Assembly (NCBI GenBank): GCA_964416385.1
Contig: CAYQDW010000039.1
Location: forward strand, 1 to 22,695
Reading direction: 5' to 3'
From: JAUHWL01 sp964416385
GTDB taxonomy: Bacteria > Bacteroidota > Bacteroidia > Flavobacteriales > Schleiferiaceae
Length of the DNA: 22,695 nt
Below the pieces are notes generated by a model. The model ran no database searches, was not told the origin of the DNA, and worked only from the letters and a program-made list of their open reading frames with translations. This document shows, piece by piece, positions 1 to 7,529 of the stretch; within the stretch, counting starts at the first letter, position 1; each line of letters opens with the position of its first letter. The position numbers were made by a program, and so were the translations under genes.

Positions 1-44
1 ATGGCTTCTTAAGTCTTGAGTTTTTAGTCTTAAGTTATTAGTTA

Positions 45-70
45 AGCGCGCGGGAAACTGCGCGTTTTTT
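45..70 (+). repeat. GC-rich intergenic repeat, copy 1, with terminator-like hairpin
   Basis: The 17 bases at 45-61 (AGCGCGCGGGAAACTGC) recur exactly, inverted, at 19450-19466 beyond the GH92 gene, and similarity continues for about 10 more bases on the 3' side. Here the element can fold as CGCGC/GCGCG around an 8-9 base loop and is followed by six Ts, so it may end a transcript entering from the left. It lies about 27 bases before the sugar porter's start codon. Confidence 0.55.
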
Positions 71-96
71 GTTTCTTCGCTACTAAATCTATTCGC

Positions 97-1395
97 TTGA
101 AAAAATACCGCCTTTCATTTGCCCTACTCACCTCCCTATTTTTTATGTGGGGGTTAATCACGGTTTTAGTGGATTCTCTAATTCCACGACTAAAAGAAAT
201 ATTTGAGCTTACCTACTTTCAGGCAGGGCTTGTGCAATTTGCGTTTTTTATTGCCTATGGATTAATCTCGATTCCTGCGGGTTGGCTACTGCACCGCACT
301 GGCTATAAAAAGGGCATCATCATCGGGCTTGCAATTATGGGTTTGGGCTGTTTGCTCTTTATCCCCGCAGCTTCCTATAGGGTGTTCGGTATTTTTATGG
401 CAGGTTATTTTATTCTGGCATCAGGCATGACCATTTTACAGGTGGCGGCCAATCCGTACGTAACGGTTTTGGGTGATGAAAAAGGCGCTTCCAGCCGATT
501 GAATTTGTCTCAGGCCTTCAACTCACTAGGCACCACTATTGCGCCAGCGCTTGGTGCAATTTTCATTTTGAGTGACCGCATCAATTCAGCCCAAGAAATA
601 GACGCTTTAGATGAAACAGGTCGCGCACTTTATTACGCTGCAGAAGCTTCTGCCGTGCAAAAACCCTTCTTATTTCTTGCCTTAGCACTTATTGCTCTAG
701 CGCTTGTTGTTTTTGTGGCTAAACTACCCCGACTATTAAATACGCACGCAAATACCAACTACCGCACTGCCCTGCGTGATAAAAAATTGAAGTTTGGCGC
801 TGTTGGCATCTTTCTATATGTAGGTGCCGAAGTGGCCATTGGTAGTTATCTGGTAAATTACTTTTTAGATATGCACTTGCCCAGTGTTATTCAAAACAAT
901 AGCACCATGCAGTGGGTCTTGTCGCTTTTTCATGCTGATAGTAGCGCTATAGACAACAAAGCAATTGTGGGCACATTTGTTACCTTTTATTGGGGCGGAG
1001 CCATGGTAGGACGGTTTATTGGGTCATACCTAACACGGATTTTTAGACCACACCGCGTGTTAAGCATTTTCGGAGCATTTGCCATTGTATTTGTTTTGAG
1101 CAGCATGGCCACTACGGGTTTGGTTTCTATGTGGTCTATTTTGGCGGTCGGCCTTTTCAATTCCATCATGTTTCCCACAATCTTCAGTCTGGCCATTGAA
1201 GATTTGGGTGAGTATAAACCACAAGGATCAGGAATTTTGTGCACAGCCATTGCGGGAGGCGCTTTCATTCCACCGCTTTACGGTTTTTTTACAGATATGA
1301 TTGGTTTTAAGCTGGCGTTTGTGGTTGTTCTTATTTGCTATGGTTACATCTTTTTTTATGGGACAAAAATTCCTGAACTAGGTAAAAAGTATTAG
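97..1395 (+). CDS. MFS sugar:H+ symporter, FucP/NagP family
   Basis: A 432-residue inner-membrane protein of the major facilitator superfamily, resembling the L-fucose permease (FucP) and the N-acetylglucosamine permease (NagP) of Bacteroidota and Gammaproteobacteria. The N-terminus (MKKYRLSFALLTSLFFMWG) enters a first membrane helix that carries an acidic residue (D26, in VDSLIP). The family signatures AANPYV (residues 117-122) and RLNLSQAFNSLG (134-145) are present, and about twelve hydrophobic segments can be counted. By family it imports a monosaccharide with protons. Because its neighbours release GlcNAc and mannose, one of these is the likely substrate, but this is inferred from context. 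The only start that keeps the full first helix is TTG at 97; no in-frame ATG lies upstream, and the first internal ATG (residue 17) would cut into the helix. It converges with the minus-strand glycosidase genes. Confidence 0.9.
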   Translation: MKKYRLSFALLTSLFFMWGLITVLVDSLIPRLKEIFELTYFQAGLVQFAFFIAYGLISIPAGWLLHRTGYKKGIIIGLAIMGLGCLLFIPAASYRVFGIFMAGYFILASGMTILQVAANPYVTVLGDEKGASSRLNLSQAFNSLGTTIAPALGAIFILSDRINSAQEIDALDETGRALYYAAEASAVQKPFLFLALALIALALVVFVAKLPRLLNTHANTNYRTALRDKKLKFGAVGIFLYVGAEVAIGSYLVNYFLDMHLPSVIQNNSTMQWVLSLFHADSSAIDNKAIVGTFVTFYWGGAMVGRFIGSYLTRIFRPHRVLSIFGAFAIVFVLSSMATTGLVSMWSILAVGLFNSIMFPTIFSLAIEDLGEYKPQGSGILCTAIAGGAFIPPLYGFFTDMIGFKLAFVVVLICYGYIFFYGTKIPELGKKY

Positions 1396-1529
1396 CGCTT
1401 GGCGGCTTTGACCATCTCATAAATCCATCGTGCTTCGTTTCTGTCGTCTATTTGTGATTTGGCGCGTGCACCAAACTCAATTTTTTGATAACCACAAAGC
1501 GGTGAATGAATTGTATACAACCACACCTT
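1392..1529 (-). pseudogene. Possible 3' tail of a lost minus-strand gene
   Basis: A 45-codon open frame without a start, ending at a TAA that overlaps the porter's stop codon. Its last 35 codons read like a real hydrophilic C-terminus: LCGYQKIEFGARAKSQ followed by IDDRNEARWIYEMVKAAKR. An upstream stop at 1530-1532 closes it. I do not recognise the family. The part nearest 1392-1495 is the convincing section. It could instead be chance coding-like sequence. Confidence 0.3.
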
Positions 1530-1591
1530 TTAATCACGTAGAACTTTGGTGGGGTGATACCTTCTCAACTAAAGTGTTTTATGAAAACTAA
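1412..1591 (+). pseudogene. Possible 3' tail of a lost plus-strand gene
   Basis: A 59-codon open frame with no ATG, ending in TAA at 1589-1591 and overlapping the beta-mannosidase stop. The second half (about 1484-1588) reads like a protein C-terminus, with KAVNELYTTTPFNHVELWWG then DTFSTKVFYEN. The first half overlaps the opposite-strand tail and is probably a shadow. The family is not recognised. Confidence 0.3.
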
Positions 1592-3328
1592 TCCGTTAAA
1601 ACCCTTTTAACCTCCCAATAGGCGGCCTTTGGTTTGCCGTTGTAGTTTATAATGCTCCAACTCGCCCCAGGCCAGCAATCGTTGAGTTGCCAGAGTAGGG
1701 TACCCATGCAATGCGGTTGGTTTGATAAATGGGCCTTTAAAGCCTGCTCGTAACCTAAGGCTTGCACGATTTGTGATTGTTGAACAAAGAATTCAAAGCT
1801 TATTGAATCAATTTCCCCACCCCAAATTCTATATTGGTTGATAAAGTCTAAAATCTTCTTGTTGCCAACATAACTCTTCTGGCGATTTTGTATCGCCTCA
1901 GCATCAAGCAAAAGGTTTTCGGGGGAAATATATTCGGCCAACAAATCATAATCCGGGTAACTCTGAAAACCCCACTCCACCATAAAACGGCCAATATTTT
2001 TCTCAAAACCAGAAAAATCATCGTTACCATGCCACGTGCCCCAATAGTGCATACTGCCGTGGTTAAAGTTTTTGGGCGTGCCCCAATTGCTTTGAGGTGA
2101 GGTTGGGACATAAGGTGTTTTACCATCTACTATCGCCACCAAAGTGTTGAGTTCGGTTTCAAACAGATCCGTATAGTTGTTCCATAATTTAGTCGAATCA
2201 TCCTCAGAATAGCTATACTGTTTTTGCCATCCCCAGTTTTTCCAAGCCACTTCAATTTCATTGTTACCGCACCAAAGCGCAAGACAAGGATGCTTTTTTA
2301 AACGAGCAATTTGCTCCGCAACCTCGAGTGTAACATTTTCTTTAAAGCTAGAATCGATAGGATACATGGTACCAGCAAACATGAAATCTTGCCAAACCAA
2401 AATGCCATATTCATCGCAGATGTCGTAGAAAATTTCGCGTTCATAAACACCACCGCCCCAAACACGCAGCATGTTCATGCCGGCATCTTTTACTTGTTTT
2501 AGAAGTCGCTCATATTGCTCTGGTTTTACCCTTGGCAAAAAAACATCTTGGGGCACATAGTTGGCGCCTTTCATAAAGATGGGCTTGCCGTTTATTTTAA
2601 AATAAAACGAGGTGCCGATACTGTCGGGTTCNNNNNNNNNNNNNNNNNNNNNNNNNNNNNNNNNNNNNNNNNNNNNNNNNNNNNNNNNNNNNNNNNNNNN
2701 NNNNNNNNNNNNNNNNNNNNNNNNNNNNNNNTTTCCAAATTCCACTCGTTACAAACCGCGGTGCCCAATCCCAACTAAAGTGGTACGCAGCTTTTCGGGT
2801 GTATGGCCAAACGGGGTACGCGCTGGTATCAGTGCCGCCTGGCAATTTCACGTTCGCCCGCGCAATACTGTCATTCTTTAAAATGGGGGAGGTAAAAAGG
2901 ATGTGCAATTCGTTTCCCTTTTCTTTCAGCTTGCCGGATACATCCACCCGCCAGCTGCGAAACATGTTGTTGGCATCCAGAATCTGTTCGCCATTGAGAA
3001 ACACTTCGGCATAGGTGTCCAACCCTTCAAAATATAGCTCGTGGTGTTTGTGGTTGAGTTGCTCCGCATCAACATTAAATACCATTCGGTACTCCCAGTT
3101 CTCTTTTTCAATCCACTGCAGTTTTTTCTCGTTGTTGTCTTTAAAGGGGTCATCAATCAAGCCGTTGGCAAGCAGGTCTGTATGTACCGTGCCTGGCACT
3201 GTGGCGGGGTACCAGGTTTCTGTGCCCACCTGGCGGAATTGCCAGCCGGAGTTGAGGGAGGTCTCAATGCTCTGGGCGGAAATAGATTGCATAAAAGCGA
3301 TTGATAATCCGGCCAAAACTAACCTCAT
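1588..3328 (-). CDS. Exported GH2 beta-mannosidase, interrupted by an assembly gap
   Basis: A glycoside hydrolase family 2 beta-mannosidase, which removes beta-mannose such as the core mannose of N-glycans, probably in the periplasm. From the start at 3328 a clear signal peptide reads MRLVLAGLSIAFMQSISAQ. About 199 residues of the N-terminal sugar-binding domain follow, including NWEYRMVF, YFEGLDTYAEVFLNG and FSWDWAPRFVTSGIWK, before the N gap at 2632-2731. After the gap come the TIM barrel, with acid/base Glu in WCGNNE (codon 2257-2259) and nucleophile Glu in VEWGFQSYPD (codon 1975-1977). The Ig-like domain between them is largely absent, so more than 100 bases are probably missing. The two sides of the gap are in different frames, which only reflects the arbitrary N length. 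The protein ends soon after LLWQLNDCWPG and lacks the C-terminal beta domains usual for a family of roughly 820-860 residues. An alternative start at 3391 overlaps the cutC stop (ATGA) but reads through a repeat element. Confidence 0.85.
2632..2731. other. Assembly gap of exactly 100 Ns
   Basis: One hundred consecutive Ns inside the beta-mannosidase gene. The round number is the usual placeholder for a scaffold join of unknown size. Judged by the domain that is missing, the true gap is probably several hundred bases, and the apparent frame change across it means nothing. Confidence 0.99.
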
Positions 3329-3368
3329 CCCCCAGCCCAAACTCCATGTTGGAGAGGGGGAGTTGGCC
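3323..3368. repeat. CCTCA-CCCC type repeat, copy 1, inside the beta-mannosidase 5' end
   Basis: On the plus strand the element begins CCTCATCCCCCAGCCC, has a small hairpin (CTCCA/TGGAG, 3342-3354) and ends GGGGGAGTTGGCC. Related sequence lies at 6393-6425 and 16804-16850. On the minus strand it forms the first coding bases after the ATGA overlap with cutC and itself supplies the ATGAGG start at 3328. Confidence 0.6.
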
Positions 3369-3387
3369 TTAGTTTTCATTCTATTGC

Positions 3388-4083
3388 TCATCTTTCTAGC
3401 GTTTTAAGCATTGACATTACCTTCTCCTCATCCACATCGTAGTTAGCGCCCATGCTCAGGCTGCCAATGCTGTTGCGCTTTTTGCGGATGGAAAAATGCA
3501 GGGCATCCACACCCACTGATTGGATTAAATGCGCATTGCCACCATTAACCCCACTGCCCGCCATGATCTGGATGCGGCCACTGGCCTGTGTAACAAGCTT
3601 CTTTATGGCCGTTAGTCCAGCAATAGCGCTGACCTGCCCGCCAGAAGTCAGCAAGCGATCAAAGCCCAGCGCAATCAGTTTTTCAAGCGCGGGCTGCATA
3701 TCAAACACAAAATCAAACGCCCTGTGGAAAGTGACCTGCAAGTTGTTGGTTCTGGCAGCTTCCAACAATTGGCGACATGCGGTTTCGTCTATTTCATTCA
3801 CATCGGTAAGGCAGCCAAAAACCACGCCTGTGGCACCATAATTAGCGGCCTGTTGGATGTCGGCCTGCATTAACTTTAGTTCTTCATCTTCATAAACAAA
3901 GTCTCCCGCCCGCGGACGAATCATGACATGGGTTTCTATGATTTTAGCCGATTCTTTGATGAGTGCAGCCGAGGGTGTTAATCCGCCTAAATCCAAAGCC
4001 GAGCAAAGTTCTACACGGTCAATGCCATGCTTGGCTGCGACTTTAGCTTCGGCAAGGGTTTCTATGCAGGCTTCGCGTTTCAT
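3388..4083 (-). CDS. cutC: CutC-family TIM-barrel protein
   Basis: A 231-residue cytoplasmic protein of the CutC family (named for copper homeostasis), near full length for a family of about 240-250 residues. The family pattern is clear: KREACIETLAEAKVAA at the N-terminus, DRVELCSALDLGGLTPS (22-38), HVMIRPRAGDF (52-62), GVVFGCL (86-92), VTFHRAFDF (117-125), LLTSGG (144-149) and MAGSGVNGGNAH (174-185). Conserved Glu, Arg, His and a GSG loop at strand ends look like a TIM-barrel active site rather than a metal-storage site. It lies between GH20 and beta-mannosidase, and its TGA overlaps an ATG at 3391 by four bases, which suggests translational coupling to the beta-mannosidase. The copper phenotype of E. 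coli cutC has, as I recall, been attributed to an sRNA made from the gene's 3' end, so a role in sugar metabolism is open here. Confidence 0.92.
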   Translation of the reverse strand: MKREACIETLAEAKVAAKHGIDRVELCSALDLGGLTPSAALIKESAKIIETHVMIRPRAGDFVYEDEELKLMQADIQQAANYGATGVVFGCLTDVNEIDETACRQLLEAARTNNLQVTFHRAFDFVFDMQPALEKLIALGFDRLLTSGGQVSAIAGLTAIKKLVTQASGRIQIMAGSGVNGGNAHLIQSVGVDALHFSIRKKRNSIGSLSMGANYDVDEEKVMSMLKTLER

Positions 4084-4091
4084 TTTTTATA

Positions 4092-4132
4092 CCACAGAGG
4101 TTCACAGAGGTTTTTCACAGAGAAACACAGAG
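4092..4132. repeat. CACAGAG tandem-like intergenic repeat, copy 1
   Basis: Four CACAGAG units start at 4093, 4103, 4116 and 4126 with uneven 3-6 base spacers (GTT, GTTTTT, AAA types). They fill the gap between cutC and GH20. A degenerate relative lies at 6443-6485. The units are too short and irregular for a CRISPR array. Confidence 0.65.
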
Positions 4133-4154
4133 CTTGAATCTTATCAAAGCTCTG
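4128..4154. other. Hairpin between GH20 and cutC
   Basis: CAGAGCTT (4128-4135) pairs perfectly with AAGCTCTG (4147-4154) across an 11-base loop, directly downstream of the GH20 stop on the minus strand and overlapping the last CACAGAG unit. No clean T-run follows, so it may be an attenuator or mRNA-stabilising stem rather than a full terminator. Confidence 0.5.
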
Positions 4155-4183
4155 TTTATGCGTTGGGAGAAAAACATACTGTT

Positions 4184-6415
4184 TCATCTAACAATTATTT
4201 CATCCACAAAAATCCAGGCATCGCTGCCGGCTGCTGCATGATTGTCTGGTAGTTTGCCAAAATTCTTAATCACCACCCGCAAAAAACGATACGGTGAATC
4301 TGTTTTCAGTTCTATTTGTGTGGTGCAAACCGCTTTGTCTGAACCCGTATCCGTAGAAACAAACCTGTCTTCCTGACCAATCTGTACCCAGTTCTCTCCA
4401 TTTATGCTGGCATAAACAGAAACATACTTTGGTTGCATGATCCAGGCATCAGGATACAGATAGTAGTGAAAGGAAAGCGAAGAAAGTTCTTGTTCCCTGG
4501 AAAGATCCAGCGTAACATCTGCATCAACTCCGCTAAATCCCATCCAGCGGCCATCGCGAAAATTCAGGGAACCGGTTAATCCGTCTGTTAATCCGTTGGT
4601 GCCTCCAGCCGTGTAATAGGGGCTAAATGCAGAAATTGAATCTGTTTTACCCAAACCTAAATGACTAACAACCTCGGTCTCATACAACCGGCCGTAAGGT
4701 TCATCGCTTTTATAGGCTTGCACCTGTAGCACATCTGTTATTGCAACCGGAAAAGGCTGTTCATAGGTGTAAAAACCGTAGGTATCATAGGCATATTCCA
4801 GCCGCAGGTTTGGCAAACCCGGTTCCAATTTGATCATGACTTTGTCGTCTTCAATAAAGGTGGATACGCTTACCGGCTCTGCCTCCAGGCCGTACTGCAC
4901 CCCCATTTCTTCCAAAATTGGGTAATGCTGTTGCAGGCGCTCGTAAAAATCTTCATAATCACCTCCCGGGCCGCTCCAGAGCACTTCAGCCATGGCAATG
5001 AGGCGGGGAAAAACGCGGCTATCCAGCACGGAGTCGTTAGGCACGTGCTCGGTCCACATGTTTACCTCGCCACCTAAAATGTATTGCTCAAATTGCTCGT
5101 CCAAACCCTCAGGGATGGGGTTGAAACGGTATACTTTTTCCAGGTCTATGGCATCTAGGCCATAATCCAAATAGCAATGGCTGGTGGGCGACATCACCAC
5201 ATTGTGCTTCATCTCAGCGGCATGCTTGCCGTGCTCCATACCGCGCCAACTTTGCACCGTGGCATTGGGGCTCAGGCCGCCTTCCAGAATTTCGTCCCAG
5301 CCAATAAGCTCACGGCCATTTTCATTGAGAAACTTTTCAATGCGGGTGATGAAATACGACTGCAACTCATGTTCGTCTTTCAGGCCTAAGTCAGCCATAC
5401 GCTTCTGGCATTTTGCGCAATGTTCCCAACGATATTTTGGGGCTTCATCGCCACCAATGTGGATGTACCTGGACGGAAACAACTCCATGACTTCGGTGAG
5501 CACATCCTCCAAGAACGTAAAAACAGAATCATTGCCAGCACAATAGATCTCTTTGAAAACGCCCCAGTCGTTGGCGACTTTAATGGTGGTATCTCCCGTG
5601 CAAGATAGTTGCGGATAGGCAGCCAATGCCGCCTGGCTGTGCCCGGGCATTTCAATTTCGGGGATGACGGTGATTCCGCGCGAAGCCGCGTAGGCCACCA
5701 CTTCTCTGATTTCTTCTTTGGTGTAAAAGCCACCATAGATGCTGCCGTCTTTTTCGGTGCGCCAGGCACCAACTTCCGTGAGCTTTGGGTATTTGTCAAT
5801 TTGGATACGCCAGCCCTGGTCTTCGGTGAGGTGCCAATGCAGCACATTCATCTTGTAAAAGGCCAGCAGGTCAATGTACTTCTTAACCGTTTCTACCGAG
5901 AAAAAATGGCGGGAGCAATCGAGAAGTAGTCCGCGGTGGGGGAAGGCGGGAGAATCTGTGATTTTGAAGAAAGGGATTTCAATTCCGTTAGAAACTTTTC
6001 TGCTAGATTGTAAGTGTACTTGATAAAAGGTGTTTACGGCACGAATTAGGCCTTCTTCACTTCCTGATACAATACTCAACCCTCTTTTGAAAACGCAGAT
6101 TTCATATTCATCTTTTCCTAAATTGGTATCCATAACGATACCTATTCCTGGAGTTTCATCATTTCCACATGTACGCCCATTAAAAGGCACCGTATCGATA
6201 GAAAAAGTTACAAACGGATCAAATAGCTGCTTTAACAAAAAAACACTCCTGGCATTTTCTTCAGTTTTGAAAATCCGCATCCCGTTGTATAGAAGAACAG
6301 AATCTTTACCCAATTCCACTCTTTTTGGCTTAGGGATTAAATGGCGCTGTGCGAAAGATTGAAAGCTTAACAACACGAGCGCAATTAAAAACACACCCCC
6401 AACCCCTCTCCTCAA
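4184..6415 (-). CDS. Exported GH20 beta-N-acetylhexosaminidase with C-terminal discoidin-like module
   Basis: Releases terminal beta-GlcNAc or GalNAc from glycans, by family; exported. From the TTG at 6415 the protein has 743 residues and begins RRGVGGVFLIALVLLSFQSFAQ, a good signal peptide. Next come a GH20b domain (about residues 25-155), the catalytic barrel starting at SPAFPHRGLLLDCSRHF with WHLTEDQGWR, and the catalytic Asp-Glu pair in HIGGDEAP (D323, E324). A short beta domain and a discoidin (F5/8 type C)-like module ending SDAWIFVDEIIVR follow. No ATG exists between the upstream gene's stop and the signal peptide: candidate starts are TTG 6415, a GTG seven codons later, or GTG 6496, which would add 27 residues encoded by repeats and is unlikely. 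It is second in the minus-strand run after glycosylasparaginase. Confidence 0.93.
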   Translation of the reverse strand: MRRGVGGVFLIALVLLSFQSFAQRHLIPKPKRVELGKDSVLLYNGMRIFKTEENARSVFLLKQLFDPFVTFSIDTVPFNGRTCGNDETPGIGIVMDTNLGKDEYEICVFKRGLSIVSGSEEGLIRAVNTFYQVHLQSSRKVSNGIEIPFFKITDSPAFPHRGLLLDCSRHFFSVETVKKYIDLLAFYKMNVLHWHLTEDQGWRIQIDKYPKLTEVGAWRTEKDGSIYGGFYTKEEIREVVAYAASRGITVIPEIEMPGHSQAALAAYPQLSCTGDTTIKVANDWGVFKEIYCAGNDSVFTFLEDVLTEVMELFPSRYIHIGGDEAPKYRWEHCAKCQKRMADLGLKDEHELQSYFITRIEKFLNENGRELIGWDEILEGGLSPNATVQSWRGMEHGKHAAEMKHNVVMSPTSHCYLDYGLDAIDLEKVYRFNPIPEGLDEQFEQYILGGEVNMWTEHVPNDSVLDSRVFPRLIAMAEVLWSGPGGDYEDFYERLQQHYPILEEMGVQYGLEAEPVSVSTFIEDDKVMIKLEPGLPNLRLEYAYDTYGFYTYEQPFPVAITDVLQVQAYKSDEPYGRLYETEVVSHLGLGKTDSISAFSPYYTAGGTNGLTDGLTGSLNFRDGRWMGFSGVDADVTLDLSREQELSSLSFHYYLYPDAWIMQPKYVSVYASINGENWVQIGQEDRFVSTDTGSDKAVCTTQIELKTDSPYRFLRVVIKNFGKLPDNHAAAGSDAWIFVDEIIVR

Positions 6416-6425
6416 AGAAGAGGGG
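6393..6425. repeat. CCTCA-CCCC type repeat, copy 2, at the GH20 start
   Basis: On the plus strand ACACCCCCAACCCCTCTCC is followed by AAGAAGAGGGG, with a stem CCCCTCT (6403-6409)/AGAGGGG (6419-6425). It spans the likely GH20 TTG start and encodes the first residues of the signal peptide. Confidence 0.55.
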
Positions 6426-6442
6426 CGCGTGGCCCGTAAATT

Positions 6443-6485
6443 CCTCGGTGTTTCTCCGTGCCTCTTCTGCGCACTTCTGCGTTCC
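6443..6485. repeat. Degenerate CACAGAG-type repeat, copy 2
   Basis: Read on the minus strand, the units are CGCAGAAG, CGCAGAAGAGG, CACGGAGAAA and CACCGAGG, a variant of the repeat at 4092-4132. It fills the space between the glycosylasparaginase stop and the GH20 start, beside the repeat at 6393-6425. Confidence 0.5.
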
Positions 6486-6489
6486 AACC

Positions 6490-7479
6490 CTACCACTCCA
6501 TGCGGTGTTTTGTCTTCACCAATTCTTCTTGTTCTTTGGTGCGCAGGGCATAATCAAAACCGGCATACACACTGTAGCCACCATGATTGCCATACTTATC
6601 AAGCGCCAAAAAGCCGACTTGTAAGTTGGTGAGGTCTTTGTGCTTTTTGATGATGCGGTTCACGGCCTCATAGCAGGCCTCTTCTGGCGTTGCGCCATTA
6701 CGCATAAACTCTACCACCATGGCACTACCCGCAATGCGTACAATGGCTTCGCCCATGCCTGTGGCGCAGGCGGCACCTACATCTCCGTCAACAAACAAAC
6801 CGGCACCTATAATTGGGCTATCTCCTACACGGCCATGCAGTTTATAGGCCATGCCGCTGGTGGTGCAGCTACCTGCCAAATTACCGTTATCATCCAGCGC
6901 TAGCATGCCTATGGTGTCGTGGTTTTCAATATTAATCACAGGCTTATAAGCGCTTTCTTTAAGCCATTCTTCCCAGTCTTTTTGGCTTTTTTCGGTGAGG
7001 AGATTCATCGGTTCAAAGCCTTTTTCTATTGCAAATTGATACGCCCCTTCACCACTCAACATAACATGTGGGGTGTCTTCCATCACCTTGCGGGCTACAG
7101 AAATGGGGTTCTTAATATTCTGAAGAAAACTCACCGCGCCACAATTGCTGTTGTGATCTTGAATGCATGCATCCAGCGTAACCTTGCCATCGCGATCTGG
7201 TCGGCCACCAAAACCAACACTTTGGTTCTTGGGGTCATCTTCTACCACGCGTACACCTTGTTCTACGGCATCAAGTGCGGTGCCACCACCCTGTAACACC
7301 TCCCAACCCTTGGCGTTGGCTTGTAGGCCGTGGTTCCAGGTAGAAACAAGTACAGCACCAGATGCCTGGCTTGCAATGGGGTTTAATTCAGATTGCTGTA
7401 GCGCAAAGACCGCTTTGGGTACCAATAAACTGCCACCTGCCATGGCGCTAACTTTTAAGAATTCTCGTCTTGATGTCAT
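6490..7479 (-). CDS. Tat-exported N4-(beta-N-acetylglucosaminyl)-L-asparaginase (glycosylasparaginase)
   Basis: A 329-residue Ntn-hydrolase that cleaves the GlcNAc-asparagine bond of N-linked glycopeptides, resembling the Elizabethkingia meningoseptica enzyme and lysosomal AGA. The N-terminus has a twin-arginine signal (SRREFLK, then a hydrophobic stretch to VFALQ), so it is exported folded to the periplasm. Signature parts are STWNHGLQANAKGWEVL (46-62), GGTALDAVEQGV (65-76), DHNSNCGAVSFLQ and the autocleavage site NHDTIG, with nucleophile Thr189. After this come GSCTTSGMAYKLHGRVGDSP (203-222) and GAGLFVDG. It is the first gene of the minus-strand run leading into GH20, cutC and beta-mannosidase, and is divergent from the alpha/beta hydrolase. 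All expected active-site segments appear intact. Confidence 0.95.
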   Translation of the reverse strand: MTSRREFLKVSAMAGGSLLVPKAVFALQQSELNPIASQASGAVLVSTWNHGLQANAKGWEVLQGGGTALDAVEQGVRVVEDDPKNQSVGFGGRPDRDGKVTLDACIQDHNSNCGAVSFLQNIKNPISVARKVMEDTPHVMLSGEGAYQFAIEKGFEPMNLLTEKSQKDWEEWLKESAYKPVINIENHDTIGMLALDDNGNLAGSCTTSGMAYKLHGRVGDSPIIGAGLFVDGDVGAACATGMGEAIVRIAGSAMVVEFMRNGATPEEACYEAVNRIIKKHKDLTNLQVGFLALDKYGNHGGYSVYAGFDYALRTKEQEELVKTKHRMEW

Positions 7480-7482
7480 AAA

Positions 7483-7504
7483 TACATGTATTGTTGTACG
7501 TACA
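7483..7504. promoter_or_regulatory. Paired palindromes in a divergent promoter region
   Basis: TACATGTA (7483-7490) and TGTACGTACA (7495-7504) are two perfect palindromes whose centres are 13 bases apart, in the 50-base divergent gap between glycosylasparaginase and the alpha/beta hydrolase. They could be operator half-sites controlling the glycan operon. For the plus strand, a weak -7-like TAAATTTT lies at 7515-7522. No regulator gene is adjacent. Confidence 0.4.
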
Positions 7505-7529
7505 TTTCCACCTTTAAATTTTAGTACAA

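Noticed and set aside
2597..2745. Apparent frameshift in the beta-mannosidase across the N run
   Set aside because: The 100-N placeholder has no real length, so the frame difference carries no information.
4092..4132. Possible CRISPR array
   Set aside because: The 7-base units have 3-6 base spacers and no unique spacers of CRISPR size; no cas genes are present.
5386..5847. 153-codon open frame inside GH20, minus strand
   Set aside because: It is a shifted frame of the intact GH20 catalytic domain, low in protein-like pattern.
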